Positions 1 through 7,762 of a stretch of DNA of 50,155 bases are shown here, in pieces. A program made the translations under genes and the position numbers. The notes beneath the pieces are model-generated. The model had not been told where the DNA came from, made no database searches, and was given only the letters and a program-made list of their open reading frames with translations. The stretch covers positions 1-50,155 of the forward strand of contig JAEYOJ010000016.1 of the NCBI GenBank assembly GCA_023411815.1. The letters run 5' to 3'. Each line of letters starts with the position of its first letter. Position 1 is the stretch's first letter. This DNA comes from Pseudomonadota bacterium (GTDB lineage Bacteria > Desulfobacterota > Desulfovibrionia > Desulfovibrionales > Desulfovibrionaceae).

Positions 1-1087
1 CCTCCAGGATACGCGCGGCCGCCGCAGCGGCCAGGTTGTCGCCGTCCAGGGCCTCGACCATGACCGCGAACTCGTCGCCGCCCAGGCGCGCCACCGTGTC
101 CTCGGTGTGCGCCGCCTCCTTGAGCCGGGCGGCCACGGCCTGCAGCAGCAGGTCGCCCACGGGATGGCCGAGGCTGTCGTTGACGTGCTTGAAGTTGTCC
201 ACATCCAGGAGCAGAAGGGCCATCTTCCGCCCCGTGCGGGCCATGTGCGTCAGGGCCGTGGCGATGCGGTCCCTGAGCAGCAGGCGGTTGGGCAGGCCCG
301 TGAGCACGTCGTGATGGGCCTGGTGCCTGACCTGCTCCTGGCTGGCCTTGATCTCCGTGGTGTCGTGGAACACGGCCACATGGTATTGCAGCCTGCCCTG
401 GCCGTCGCGCACCGAGCTGATGGACAGCCATTCAGGATAGACCTCGCCGTTCTTGCGGCGGTTCCATATCTCGCCTTCCCACTGCCCGTCATGGATCAGC
501 GCCTGCCACATGGCCTTGTAGAAGGCCTGGTCGTGCAGGTGCGACTTGAGGATGCGCGGATTCTGGCCCAGGGCTTCCTCGGCCGAGTAGCCCGTGATCT
601 TGCTGAAGGCGGGGTTCACGAAAACGATGCGCGCGTGCGCATCGGTGATGGTGATGCCCTCAATGGATTTCTCGAAAATCCTCGCGGCCACCAGCGGTTC
701 GCTTTCGGCCTTGCACGGGCCTGCCGCATCCCCGGGGAGACGGCGCAGGGCTCCGAACATGCGGTCGCCCTCGCGCAGCAGGACCAGCGCGCAAGCCACG
801 GGCCGGCCATTGCGGGACAGGAAACGGATCGTGCCCTTGGCCCGGTCGCCGGCCGCCAGTCCGTCGAGCAGGTTTCGCAGGACGGCCGCGTCCTCCGCCG
901 CCACGAGCCGCTCCAGGTATACGCCATCGGCGCAGGCGCCGTTCCGGCCCAGGAGGCGGCACAAGCTCGCGCCGTCATCAAGCGGCCCCGGCTTTCCGTC
1001 GGGCCCGAGGCCGCAGGTGAAATGGGCGTCGGCCAGGACGGCCAGGGCCTCATGCAAACTGATATGCTCCAGTATGATCTCGTCCAT
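1..1087 (-). CDS. PAS-GGDEF sensory protein (probable diguanylate cyclase), C-terminus cut by window edge
   Basis: The reading frame is open from an ATG at 1087 to the left edge, giving about 362 codons without a stop. It has a poorly recognisable N-terminal region (about residues 1-130), a PAS domain (about 140-260, with motifs like ITDAHARIVFVNPAFSKITG and the typical PAC end), and then a GGDEF domain containing HHDVLTGLPNR and the active-site RLGGDEFAV near residue 334. GGDEF domains make cyclic di-GMP from two GTP. The intact GGDEF signature suggests activity. A C-terminal EAL domain could lie beyond the edge. No membrane segment is visible in the N-terminal part, so it is probably cytoplasmic. 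The start is uncertain because no good Shine-Dalgarno precedes the ATG and the frame stays open upstream, with an in-frame GTG. Confidence 0.85.
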   Translation of the reverse strand, partial: MDEIILEHISLHEALAVLADAHFTCGLGPDGKPGPLDDGASLCRLLGRNGACADGVYLERLVAAEDAAVLRNLLDGLAAGDRAKGTIRFLSRNGRPVACALVLLREGDRMFGALRRLPGDAAGPCKAESEPLVAARIFEKSIEGITITDAHARIVFVNPAFSKITGYSAEEALGQNPRILKSHLHDQAFYKAMWQALIHDGQWEGEIWNRRKNGEVYPEWLSISSVRDGQGRLQYHVAVFHDTTEIKASQEQVRHQAHHDVLTGLPNRLLLRDRIATALTHMARTGRKMALLLLDVDNFKHVNDSLGHPVGDLLLQAVAARLKEAAHTEDTVARLGGDEFAVMVEALDGDNLAAAAAARILE

Positions 1088-1177
1088 GTGTGAAATCCGA
1101 AAAGCAACGCCCGCCGGGACCACTAAGGGCCGGCAAGCCGCTGTACCGTGTATGGCGTGGTTTGCGCCGGATTGGAA

Positions 1178-1573
1178 TCAGGAATGGTGGTCTATGTCAA
1201 TATATGTGCGTCTGGTGCGCACTTCGATCTTGCGCTGCACCAGGCGGATGACTCGCTGCCGCAACGGAGGAATCAGCAGGCTGAATCCGACCGTATCGGT
1301 CAGGAAACCCGGCGTGAGCAGGAACGCCCCGGCCAGCAGGATGAGCGCGCCGTTCACCAGCTCGCCGGCGGGGGCCACTCCCCTGTTCAGGCTCTCGCGC
1401 ATGCGCTCCAGGGTCTTGAGCCCTTGCGATTTGCTCAGGTAGGCTCCCAGAGCCGCCGTGACCAGCACGAGGGCGATGGTCCAGGCCGGACCAACCCGCT
1501 GGCCCACCGCCAGGAGCAGGTACAGCTCCAAGAGCGGAATGGCGGCGAAGAGGAAAAAGAGCCTGAGCAGCAT
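1178..1573 (-). CDS. fxsA: FxsA family membrane protein
   Basis: This 131-residue protein begins MLLRLFFLFAAIPLLELYLL and has three to four hydrophobic segments, with the family's PLLELYLL-(x)-G start, a central AGAFLLTPGFLTD segment and a basic tail. FxsA (suppressor of F exclusion) is a small inner-membrane protein of unknown biochemical role. I chose the ATG at 1573 because AAGGAAA lies 5 nt upstream; the open frame extends further up but is not hydrophobic. It is divergent from corA, which starts about 95 bp away. Confidence 0.85.
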   Translation of the reverse strand: MLLRLFFLFAAIPLLELYLLLAVGQRVGPAWTIALVLVTAALGAYLSKSQGLKTLERMRESLNRGVAPAGELVNGALILLAGAFLLTPGFLTDTVGFSLLIPPLRQRVIRLVQRKIEVRTRRTYIDIDHHS

Positions 1574-1668
1574 GTCACTTTCCTTGGACGATGTTATGTC
1601 CCTTTGGCACGTATCGGTCCAGGCGGCCATGGTCAAGCGGAATCGGCATAGCGAGAAAAGGAGACAGC

Positions 1669-2733
1669 ATGGTCGGGGAGAGCAAGACGATGGAGAGCAG
1701 GGCCGGCCAGCCGCCCGGCACCCTGCGCTACGTGGGCCCGCAAAAGACTTTCCGGCCCACGGCCGAGCTGATCCACTACAGCGAGGGCAAGGGAACGCGG
1801 CTCGACGCAACGGAGGCGTGCCCGCCGCTGCCTTCCGGCGGGCTGGTCTGGATGCGCGTGCGCGGCCTGCACGACGAGAGCCTGGTCAAGCGCGTGGGCG
1901 AGGCCTTCGCCATGTCGCCCCTGCTTCTGGAGGACGTGCTCAATACCGGCCAGCGCTCGAAAATCGAGGAGCACGAGGACTGCCTGTTCATCGTGCTCAA
2001 GGCCCTGAGCTACGCGCCCGGCCCCGGCGGCAAGGGCGAGGTGCGCGAGGATCAGATCAGCCTCGTCCTGGGCGATAACTTCGTGCTCTCCTTCTCCGAG
2101 GGCGAGAACGGCCTGTTCGAGCCAGTCCTGCAAAGGCTGCTCAAGGGCAGGGCCAGGACGCGCCGCCTGGAGGCCGACTACCTTTTCCTCATGCTCGTGG
2201 ACTCGGTCATCGACCATTCCTTCCTGGCCCTGACCCGGCTCGGCGACGAGATCGAGGACATGGAGGAGCAGCTCATCGAGGCGAACCTGCGCGCCGACCT
2301 GGCCGGCATCTACCGCCTGCGCCGGGCCGTGCTGGCCATGAGCCGTTCCCTGTGGCCCCTGCGCGAGGTCGTCTCCATCCTGCGCAAGCCCGACCCGGAC
2401 TTCATCCGCGAGGAGAACCTCGTCTTCGTGCGCGACATCTACGATCAAGGCATGCAGGCGGCCGAGACGCTGGAAGCCTTCCGCCAGGCGCTGACGGACA
2501 TGCTCGAAGTCACCATGTCCTCCATGACCATGCGCACCAACGAGGTCATGAAGGTGCTGACCACCGTGGCCACCATCTTCATCCCACTGACCTTCATCAC
2601 CGGCCTGTACGGCATGAACTTCGAGCACATGCCCGAGCTGGGCTGGCGCTACGGCTACTACGGCGCACTGGCCCTCATGGCGCTGGTGGCCGGAGGCCTG
2701 ATCCTGTACTTCAAACGCAAGGACTGGTTCTAG
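1669..2733 (+). CDS. corA: CorA-family Mg2+/Co2+ (divalent metal) transporter
   Basis: A 354-residue protein with the large N-terminal cytoplasmic domain and two C-terminal transmembrane helices. The first helix ends in the signature GLYGMNFEHMPEL, which holds the GMN selectivity loop. The second helix precedes the basic end KRKDWF, as in CorA. CorA pentamers move Mg2+ (some relatives move Co2+, Ni2+ or Zn2+) across the inner membrane. The ATG at 1669 is chosen because AAAAGGAGA is correctly spaced upstream; the longer open frame has no such site. Metal specificity cannot be read from the sequence. Confidence 0.93.
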   Translation: MVGESKTMESRAGQPPGTLRYVGPQKTFRPTAELIHYSEGKGTRLDATEACPPLPSGGLVWMRVRGLHDESLVKRVGEAFAMSPLLLEDVLNTGQRSKIEEHEDCLFIVLKALSYAPGPGGKGEVREDQISLVLGDNFVLSFSEGENGLFEPVLQRLLKGRARTRRLEADYLFLMLVDSVIDHSFLALTRLGDEIEDMEEQLIEANLRADLAGIYRLRRAVLAMSRSLWPLREVVSILRKPDPDFIREENLVFVRDIYDQGMQAAETLEAFRQALTDMLEVTMSSMTMRTNEVMKVLTTVATIFIPLTFITGLYGMNFEHMPELGWRYGYYGALALMALVAGGLILYFKRKDWF

Positions 2734-2759
2734 CCGTCAACATCCACCTGGAGAAAATC

Positions 2760-2966
2760 ATGCTGCTCAAGGAATCCGAGGCCAAGTTCAAGTACTGTCC
2801 CCTGCTCAAAACCCACGACGACAAGCTCAAGTTCTGCCAGGCGAGCATGTGCATGATGTGGCGCCAGGCCGGCGAAGGCCAGGAGGGCCAGGGGTTCTGC
2901 GGCCTGGCCGGAGTGCCGGTGCAGGTCATGGCCGTGCAGCGTGAGAGGCGAGCCAAGGAAGAGTAA
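2760..2966 (+). CDS. small cysteine-containing conserved-type protein, function unknown
   Basis: A 68-residue hydrophilic protein starting MLLKESEAKFKYCPLLKTHD, 26 bp after corA, with GGAGA upstream of the ATG. It has four cysteines (CPLL, FCQASMC, FCGLAG) that could bind a metal or form a Zn-ribbon-like fold. The tail is basic and acidic. The frame, ribosome-binding site and position right behind corA support a real gene, possibly co-transcribed with it. I do not recognise a named family. Confidence 0.6.
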   Translation: MLLKESEAKFKYCPLLKTHDDKLKFCQASMCMMWRQAGEGQEGQGFCGLAGVPVQVMAVQRERRAKEE

Positions 2967-2971
2967 GCGGG

Positions 2972-2999
2972 TTGACATCAGCTCTCAGGGGGTTATTCC
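2972..2999 (+). promoter_or_regulatory. candidate sigma70 promoter for the receiver gene
   Basis: TTGACA at 2972-2977 and TATTCC at 2994-2999 are 16 bp apart. They lie about 125 bp upstream of the CheY-like gene at 3126. The leader between them is GC-rich with small hairpins, but I do not recognise a riboswitch in it. Confidence 0.4.
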
Positions 3000-3125
3000 T
3001 GGCACATAATCAGAAAACTGGCGGCGCCCGCGGCCTCCCGTTGGAAGGGCCGGAGCGCCGCATGGCTTCCGTCCGGCTGTTTCGCCGGAAGGAAACCTGC
3101 CAGGAAAACAACCCCTTGAGGGAGC

Positions 3126-3521
3126 ATGCGCATACTCATCATCGAAGACGATCCGGTCAGCGCCCTGTACATGCAGGAGACCCTGGCCGAATTCGGTCAG
3201 GCCGACTTGGCCGAGGACGGCCGCAAGGGGCTGCGCGCCTTCGAGCGGGCCCTGTCCAGACAAAAGCCCTACGACGTGCTCTTCGTCGATCTCATGATGC
3301 CCCAAATGGACGGCCACCAGACTCTGGAGAAAATCCGCGCCCTGGAAAACTCCCTGAAACTTCCGCCCCAGCAGCGGGTCAAGGCCATCGTGGTCAGCGC
3401 GTCCGAGGACCAGCGCCACGTGACGCGCGCCTTCTTCCGCGGCGAGGCCGTGGCCTACCTCAACAAGCCCGTGTCCCGCGAACGCGTGGCCGAGGAGCTG
3501 CACCGCTTCGGTCTGGACTGA
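3126..3521 (+). CDS. single-domain response regulator (CheY-like receiver)
   Basis: A 131-residue stand-alone receiver domain. All catalytic positions are present: acidic pair in IIEDDP, phospho-acceptor Asp in LFVDLMMPQMDG, switch Thr/Ser position in VVSAS and the conserved Lys in YLNKPVS. There is no output domain, so it should act by protein-protein contact, as CheY or phosphorelay intermediates do. No kinase gene is adjacent, so its partner is unknown. A start at the ATG at 3126 gives a standard receiver N-terminus (MRILIIEDDP). Confidence 0.9.
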   Translation: MRILIIEDDPVSALYMQETLAEFGQADLAEDGRKGLRAFERALSRQKPYDVLFVDLMMPQMDGHQTLEKIRALENSLKLPPQQRVKAIVVSASEDQRHVTRAFFRGEAVAYLNKPVSRERVAEELHRFGLD

Positions 3522-3700
3522 GCGCAACCCGAACCGCCGGCGAGGCAACCCGGTGCGCTGCCTGGCCAATGTCGGTAATTGCTGTACCGGCGAGACTGAT
3601 CCTTTCATCCGTGATTCCTATTTCCGCCCCACGGACATAGACTGGCCAATGGCTTCGCACAGCCCGGGCGATGGACCAGACGCGAACAGGGAGGAACGCC

Positions 3701-3859
3701 ATGTGCTCCACGCAACGCCCCACGCTCAAGGCCACCTTGGACAACCTGCGCCAGCCCATGTCGCTGCGCGAGAAGCTGCGGCTCATCGCGCGCAACTTCT
3801 CGCTGCGTTTCAGCAAGCGCCAGGCCTGCTGCGGCCATCCGGGGCAGCCCGGCTGCTGA
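3701..3859 (+). CDS. small basic protein, function unknown
   Basis: A 52-residue protein starting MCSTQRPTLKATLDNL. A strong AGGGAGGA lies 6 nt before the ATG, so I prefer this start to the in-frame ATG at 3671. It is strongly basic in the middle (LREKLRLIARNFSLRFSKR) and ends with ACCGHPGQPGC, a short Cys/Gly/Pro tail that could bind a metal. A GC-rich hairpin follows 11 bp after the stop. I do not recognise a characterised family. Confidence 0.6.
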   Translation: MCSTQRPTLKATLDNLRQPMSLREKLRLIARNFSLRFSKRQACCGHPGQPGC

Positions 3860-3870
3860 CGGTAGGAAAC

Positions 3871-3892
3871 ACGCGCCCCGGTCGGGGCGCGT
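3871..3892. terminator. GC-rich hairpin between convergent genes
   Basis: ACGCGCCCCG and CGGGGCGCGT form a perfect 10-bp stem with a 2-nt loop. It lies between the small protein gene ending at 3859 and the helicase gene ending at 3899 from the other side, and could end transcription in both directions. There is no clear T-run, so efficiency is uncertain. Confidence 0.5.
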
Positions 3893-3898
3893 TCGGGC

Positions 3899-6094
3899 TC
3901 AGGAAGCGTCTTCGAGGGTCAGGTATTCGGCCAGGATAGTCTTGATGCCGAAGCCGGGAAAATTGATGCGGTACTTGCCCGGCGCGGCCTCGGCGATGAT
4001 CTTGCCCCGGCCGTAAACGCGGTGCGTGCAGAAGCCGAGCTTGGTGTTGCGGATGCCGTTGGCGTTCACCTGCGCATCGCCGCCAGCGGTGGATTCCGGC
4101 GGAGTTGAACGCACGGAGCCGGATGGCCTGCCAATGGCCTGCTCCAGGGCCTGCCTGCGGCCCATGGGCGCTCCGGCTCCGGCGCGGGCCAGGCCGCCCG
4201 AGAAGTTCTCACGCCACTCCTCGTAGCTGAACGGCTCCAGTTCCAGCACGAAGGGGCTAGGCCGGGTCGGCTCGCTGCGCTCCAGTCCGCGCACGTAGAC
4301 CGTCTCGGGCACGAACAGGGCCAGGAAATCCTTGGCCCGCGTGCAAGCCACGTACATGAGCCGGCGCTCCTCGTCCAAATCCTCGGGCCGCTGCATGGCC
4401 TTGCGCGAAGGGAAGCGGTCCTCCACCAGATCGAGCATGAGCACAGCCTTCCACTCCAGCCCCTTGGCCGAATGGATGGTGGACAGCACCAGCGCATCGC
4501 GGGCCGCCTCGCGGCTGTCGTCCTCGGGGTTCTCCAGGCTCAGATCGCCCAGGAAGGCCTCCAGGTCGTGATAGTTGGCCGCGATGCGCGCCAGTTGTTC
4601 CAAGCCCTGCTGCCGCCGGGGATAATCGTCCGGGTAGTCGCGGATGAGGATGGGCCCGTACCAGGCCATGACCTCGTCCAGTGCGGCCATGGGCGCGGGC
4701 CGCCTGGAGCGCAGGCCGTCCAGCAGCCCGAACAGCTCGCCCAACTCCGGGAAGCGCTTGCGCGCCTTGGCCACATGGGCCTCGTTGCCGGAGATGACCG
4801 CCTCGAACAAACCCTGGGCGGTCTTGGGCCCCACGCCCTTGATCTGCTTGAGCACGCGCTGCCAGGCCGGCAGGTCGGACGGATTGACCACCAGGCGCAA
4901 ATAGGCCAGCGCGTCCTTGATGTGCGCGGCCTCGGAAAAACGTATGCCGCCGTACTTCTGGAAGCGGATGCCCAGCTTGCCGAGCAGCACCTCCAGCCCG
5001 TAGGATTGGTAACCCGCGCGGAAGAGCACGGCGATCTCGTGCAGGGCGTACTTCTTCTGCAAATCGGCAATGAGCGACATGGCGATCTGGTGCTGGGTGG
5101 CGTCGCTCAGGGTGCGCACCAGCATGGGCTTGGGCCCGTCCTCGCGCTCGGTGAACAGGTGCTTGTCGAACTTGTGGGCCGCGTGGCGCAGCACCTCGTT
5201 GGCCAGGTCCAGGATGGGCTGCGTGGAGCGGTAGTTCTGTTCCAGGCGGATGACCGCCGCGCCGGGGTATTCCTTGGGGAAGCGCAGGATGTTGGCCACG
5301 CTGGCCCCGCGGAAGGCGTAGATGGACTGGGCGTCGTCGCCCACGGCCATGACGTTGCCTTCCAGGCCGGCCAGGAGCTTGACCAGCCGGGCCTGGACCA
5401 TGTTCGTGTCCTGGTACTCGTCCACCATGATGTAGCGGAAGCGCTCGCGCAGCCGTTCGCGCACGTCCTCGCGCTCGATCAGCAGCCGCTCGAACACGAA
5501 CAGCAGGTCGTCGTAGTCCAATAGCCCGTGGCGCTGCTTGATGGCCTGGTAGCCCTTGGCCATGTTGCCCAGGATTTCCAGGTAGGGCATCAGGTGGAAG
5601 GACTCCTGCTGCAGCACGCTCTCCAGGTCCGTCTCCTTGTTGCGCGACTTGCCGATCAGCTCCAGGACGGTCTCCTTCTTGGGGAAGGAGCGCTCGGTGC
5701 GCCCGAGGCCCAGGGCGTCCTTGGCCTGGCCGAGCACGTCCAGGGCGTCGGCGCGGTCCATGATCGTGAAACCGCTCTCCAGCCCGAAGAGCTGCGCATG
5801 CCGCCTGAGCTGGGCATAGGCGAAGGAGTGGAACGTGCCGCCGCTGACCCCGGTCAGGCCATGGTCCAGCAGCAGCGAGGCGCGCGCCAGCATCTCCTGG
5901 GCGGCCTTGCGTGTGAAGGTCAGCAGCAGGATGGATTCAGGCTGCACGCCCTGCTCCACCAGATGGGCCAGGCGGTAGACGATGGTGCGCGTCTTGCCGC
6001 TGCCGGCGCCGGCGATGACCAGCACCGGACCGTCAAGAGTCCGCACGGCCTCGCACTGGGCCGGATTGAGTTCCCGCGTGAAGTCGATGGGCAT
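3899..6094 (-). CDS. uvrD: UvrD/PcrA/Rep-type superfamily 1 DNA helicase
   Basis: A 731-residue SF1A helicase. Visible motifs in order are the Q-motif region LNPAQCEAV, Walker A AGAGSGKT (28-35), motif Ia LTFTRKAA, Walker B VDEYQDTN near residue 220, motif III VGDDAQSIYAFRGA, motif IV QNYRST, motif V TIHSAKGLEW and motif VI MYVACTRAKD. The C-terminus (YGRGKIIAEAAPGKYRINFPGFGIKTILAEYL) resembles the small beta-barrel at the end of PcrA/UvrD, which in those proteins contacts RNA polymerase. It should unwind DNA 3'-5' in repair or replication restart. Its ATG overlaps the mnmE stop by one base (TAATG), so it is probably translationally coupled to mnmE. UvrD, PcrA and Rep cannot be separated with certainty. 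Confidence 0.93.
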   Translation of the reverse strand: MPIDFTRELNPAQCEAVRTLDGPVLVIAGAGSGKTRTIVYRLAHLVEQGVQPESILLLTFTRKAAQEMLARASLLLDHGLTGVSGGTFHSFAYAQLRRHAQLFGLESGFTIMDRADALDVLGQAKDALGLGRTERSFPKKETVLELIGKSRNKETDLESVLQQESFHLMPYLEILGNMAKGYQAIKQRHGLLDYDDLLFVFERLLIEREDVRERLRERFRYIMVDEYQDTNMVQARLVKLLAGLEGNVMAVGDDAQSIYAFRGASVANILRFPKEYPGAAVIRLEQNYRSTQPILDLANEVLRHAAHKFDKHLFTEREDGPKPMLVRTLSDATQHQIAMSLIADLQKKYALHEIAVLFRAGYQSYGLEVLLGKLGIRFQKYGGIRFSEAAHIKDALAYLRLVVNPSDLPAWQRVLKQIKGVGPKTAQGLFEAVISGNEAHVAKARKRFPELGELFGLLDGLRSRRPAPMAALDEVMAWYGPILIRDYPDDYPRRQQGLEQLARIAANYHDLEAFLGDLSLENPEDDSREAARDALVLSTIHSAKGLEWKAVLMLDLVEDRFPSRKAMQRPEDLDEERRLMYVACTRAKDFLALFVPETVYVRGLERSEPTRPSPFVLELEPFSYEEWRENFSGGLARAGAGAPMGRRQALEQAIGRPSGSVRSTPPESTAGGDAQVNANGIRNTKLGFCTHRVYGRGKIIAEAAPGKYRINFPGFGIKTILAEYLTLEDAS

Positions 6095-7653
6095 TACTTT
6101 CCGATGCAGAAGGTGTCGAAGACCGCGTCCAGAACGTCCTGGGCGGCTATCTCGCCGGTGATTTCGCCAAGGCGCATGCAGGCCGTCTCCAGCCGCACGC
6201 CGAGCAGATCGTAGGGCACACGGGCCTCTATGTCGAGGGCCAGGGCCTCAAGTTCGTCCAAAGCCAAGCGCATGGCCTGGGCCTGGCGCAGGTTGGGCGC
6301 CAGCTCCCCGGCCTGCGGCTCGCCGCCAGCGGCCTCGGCCAACCTGCGCCGCAGGGCTGCCGTCAGCGCGTCGAAGCCCGCGCCTGTACGTGCGGATACA
6401 TGCAGGACCTGGAATATGCCTCCGGCGGCCGGGGGGAATAATTGCCCCCGGTCCCCCCTCATTTTCTTGTCTTCTGCTTCCAGAGCCTGATCGTTTTCCC
6501 CGCTTTCTGGGCGAACAGCGCCCGAACTGCGCGGGTCCAGGGGGTCGTCACCCCCTGGTGGGTGGGGTCTGGGGAGGGCAACGCCCTCCCCGGATTGCTC
6601 CGGGTACTCTGGCGCGAGGTCGGTCTTGTTCAGCACGAGCAGCACGCGTTGCGGGCCGACTTCGTGGGCCAGGGCGAGGGCGGCAGGGTCGGCGGGTTGA
6701 CCGCCGTCGAGCACGAGCAGCACGAGATCCGCGCGTTCCAGCAACTCGCGGCTGCGGCGCACGCCCTCCAGCTCCACGGCGTCGGCCGTCTCGCGCAAGC
6801 CTGCCGTGTCGACGAGGCGCACGGGCAGGCCGTCCAGGGATATGGACTCCTCCAGCCAGTCGCGCGTGGTGCCGGGCACGTCCGACACGATGGCCCGCTC
6901 GCGGCCCAGCAGCGCGTTGAGCAGGCTCGACTTGCCCGCGTTGACCGGTCCGGCCAGCACGACCACCGCGCCCTCGCGGAAGGCCCGCGTGCGCTCGTGG
7001 GAAGCCAACAGGGCGCGCACTTCGGACATGACCTCGCGGACCCCGGACAGGAACATTTCGGGCGCGAGGCAGTCCACCTCGTCCTCGGGAAAATCCACGG
7101 CCACGCACAAGGCCGCGCGCAGATGCTCCAGACGCGAGCGCAGCGAGCGCACCCGCTCGCCCAGCAGGCCGGCCAGACGCGTGCGCGCCAGATGCGCGGC
7201 GGCGCGGTCCGGCGCGGCGATGAGCTCGGCCACGGCCTCGGCCTGGCTCAGGTCCAGGCGGCCGTTCAGGAAGGCCCGGCGAGTGAATTCGCCACGCTCG
7301 GCCAGCCGCGCGCCGAGCGCCAGGGCCGCCGCGACCGCTTCGCGCAGCACGGCCGAGCTGCCGTGGCAGTGCAGCTCAAGCACGTCCTCGCCCGTGTAGG
7401 AGCGCGGACCGGGCATGAGCACGGCCAGGGCCTCGTCTATGGGCTCTCCCTGGGCGTCCAGGATCGCGCCGTGGTGCAGCATGCGCGGGGTGAAATCACG
7501 GAAAGCGGCGCTGGATGCGCGGAACAGGGCCAGGCCGATGCGCCCGGCGTCCGGTCCGCTCAGGCGCACGATGCCAACTCCGCCCTGGCCGGGCGGGGTG
7601 GCTATGGCCGCGATGGTGTCCTGGATACGGGAAGTGTCGGTAGCGTGAGCCAT
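6094..7653 (-). CDS. mnmE: tRNA modification GTPase MnmE with an in-frame repeat-derived insertion
   Basis: A 519-residue MnmE, which with MnmG installs cmnm5 or related groups on wobble uridine. Seen: the N-terminal formyl-THF-binding domain (IAAIATPPGQGGVGIVRLSG), the G domain with GPVNAGKSS, DVPGTTRD, DTAGLRE and NKTD, and the C-terminal CIGK whose Cys is conserved. Usual length is about 450-460 residues. The excess is one block of roughly 55 residues between NKTD and VSARTG (+ strand about 6415-6605), partly encoded by the dispersed palindromic repeat at 6531-6591. The insertion keeps frame and lies in a surface loop before the G5 element. No good ribosome-binding site precedes the ATG at 7653. 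In many relatives mnmE directly follows jag; here the hipBA module separates them. Confidence 0.93.
   Translation of the reverse strand: MAHATDTSRIQDTIAAIATPPGQGGVGIVRLSGPDAGRIGLALFRASSAAFRDFTPRMLHHGAILDAQGEPIDEALAVLMPGPRSYTGEDVLELHCHGSSAVLREAVAAALALGARLAERGEFTRRAFLNGRLDLSQAEAVAELIAAPDRAAAHLARTRLAGLLGERVRSLRSRLEHLRAALCVAVDFPEDEVDCLAPEMFLSGVREVMSEVRALLASHERTRAFREGAVVVLAGPVNAGKSSLLNALLGRERAIVSDVPGTTRDWLEESISLDGLPVRLVDTAGLRETADAVELEGVRRSRELLERADLVLLVLDGGQPADPAALALAHEVGPQRVLLVLNKTDLAPEYPEQSGEGVALPRPHPPGGDDPLDPRSSGAVRPESGENDQALEAEDKKMRGDRGQLFPPAAGGIFQVLHVSARTGAGFDALTAALRRRLAEAAGGEPQAGELAPNLRQAQAMRLALDELEALALDIEARVPYDLLGVRLETACMRLGEITGEIAAQDVLDAVFDTFCIGK
6531..6591 (+). repeat. dispersed two-hairpin repeat, copy A (inside mnmE)
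   Basis: It starts GCGGGTCCAGGGGG, continues to the complementary CCCCCTGG and ends with a second hairpin (GGGGAGGGC/GCCCTCCCC). It is closely similar to copies at 7681, 9625, 21269 (inverted) and 23484. Read on the minus strand it encodes a Pro/Gly-rich part of the MnmE insertion. Confidence 0.85.
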
Positions 7654-7680
7654 TGTATCGATATAAAACCTTTTATTAAT

Positions 7681-7745
7681 GCGGGTTCCAAGGGCCCGCG
7701 GCCCTTGGTGGGTGAGAGCCCGAGAGAGGGCGACGCCCTCTCTCG
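7681..7745 (+). repeat. dispersed two-hairpin repeat, copy B (between hipA and mnmE)
   Basis: The same architecture as copy A: GCGGGTTCCAAGGGCC with its complement GGCCCTTGG, then CGAGAGAGGGC/GCCCTCTCTCG. It lies just upstream of the mnmE start and 18 bp after the hipA stop, and in the same orientation as copy C on the other side of hipBA. It could also serve as a terminator after hipA. Confidence 0.85.
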
Positions 7746-7762
7746 TTTCCCTGGCAAAAGCT

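Noticed and set aside
2978..3125. A c-di-GMP (GEMM-type) riboswitch in the leader of the receiver gene
   Set aside because: GC-rich hairpins are present, but the conserved riboswitch core bases could not be found.
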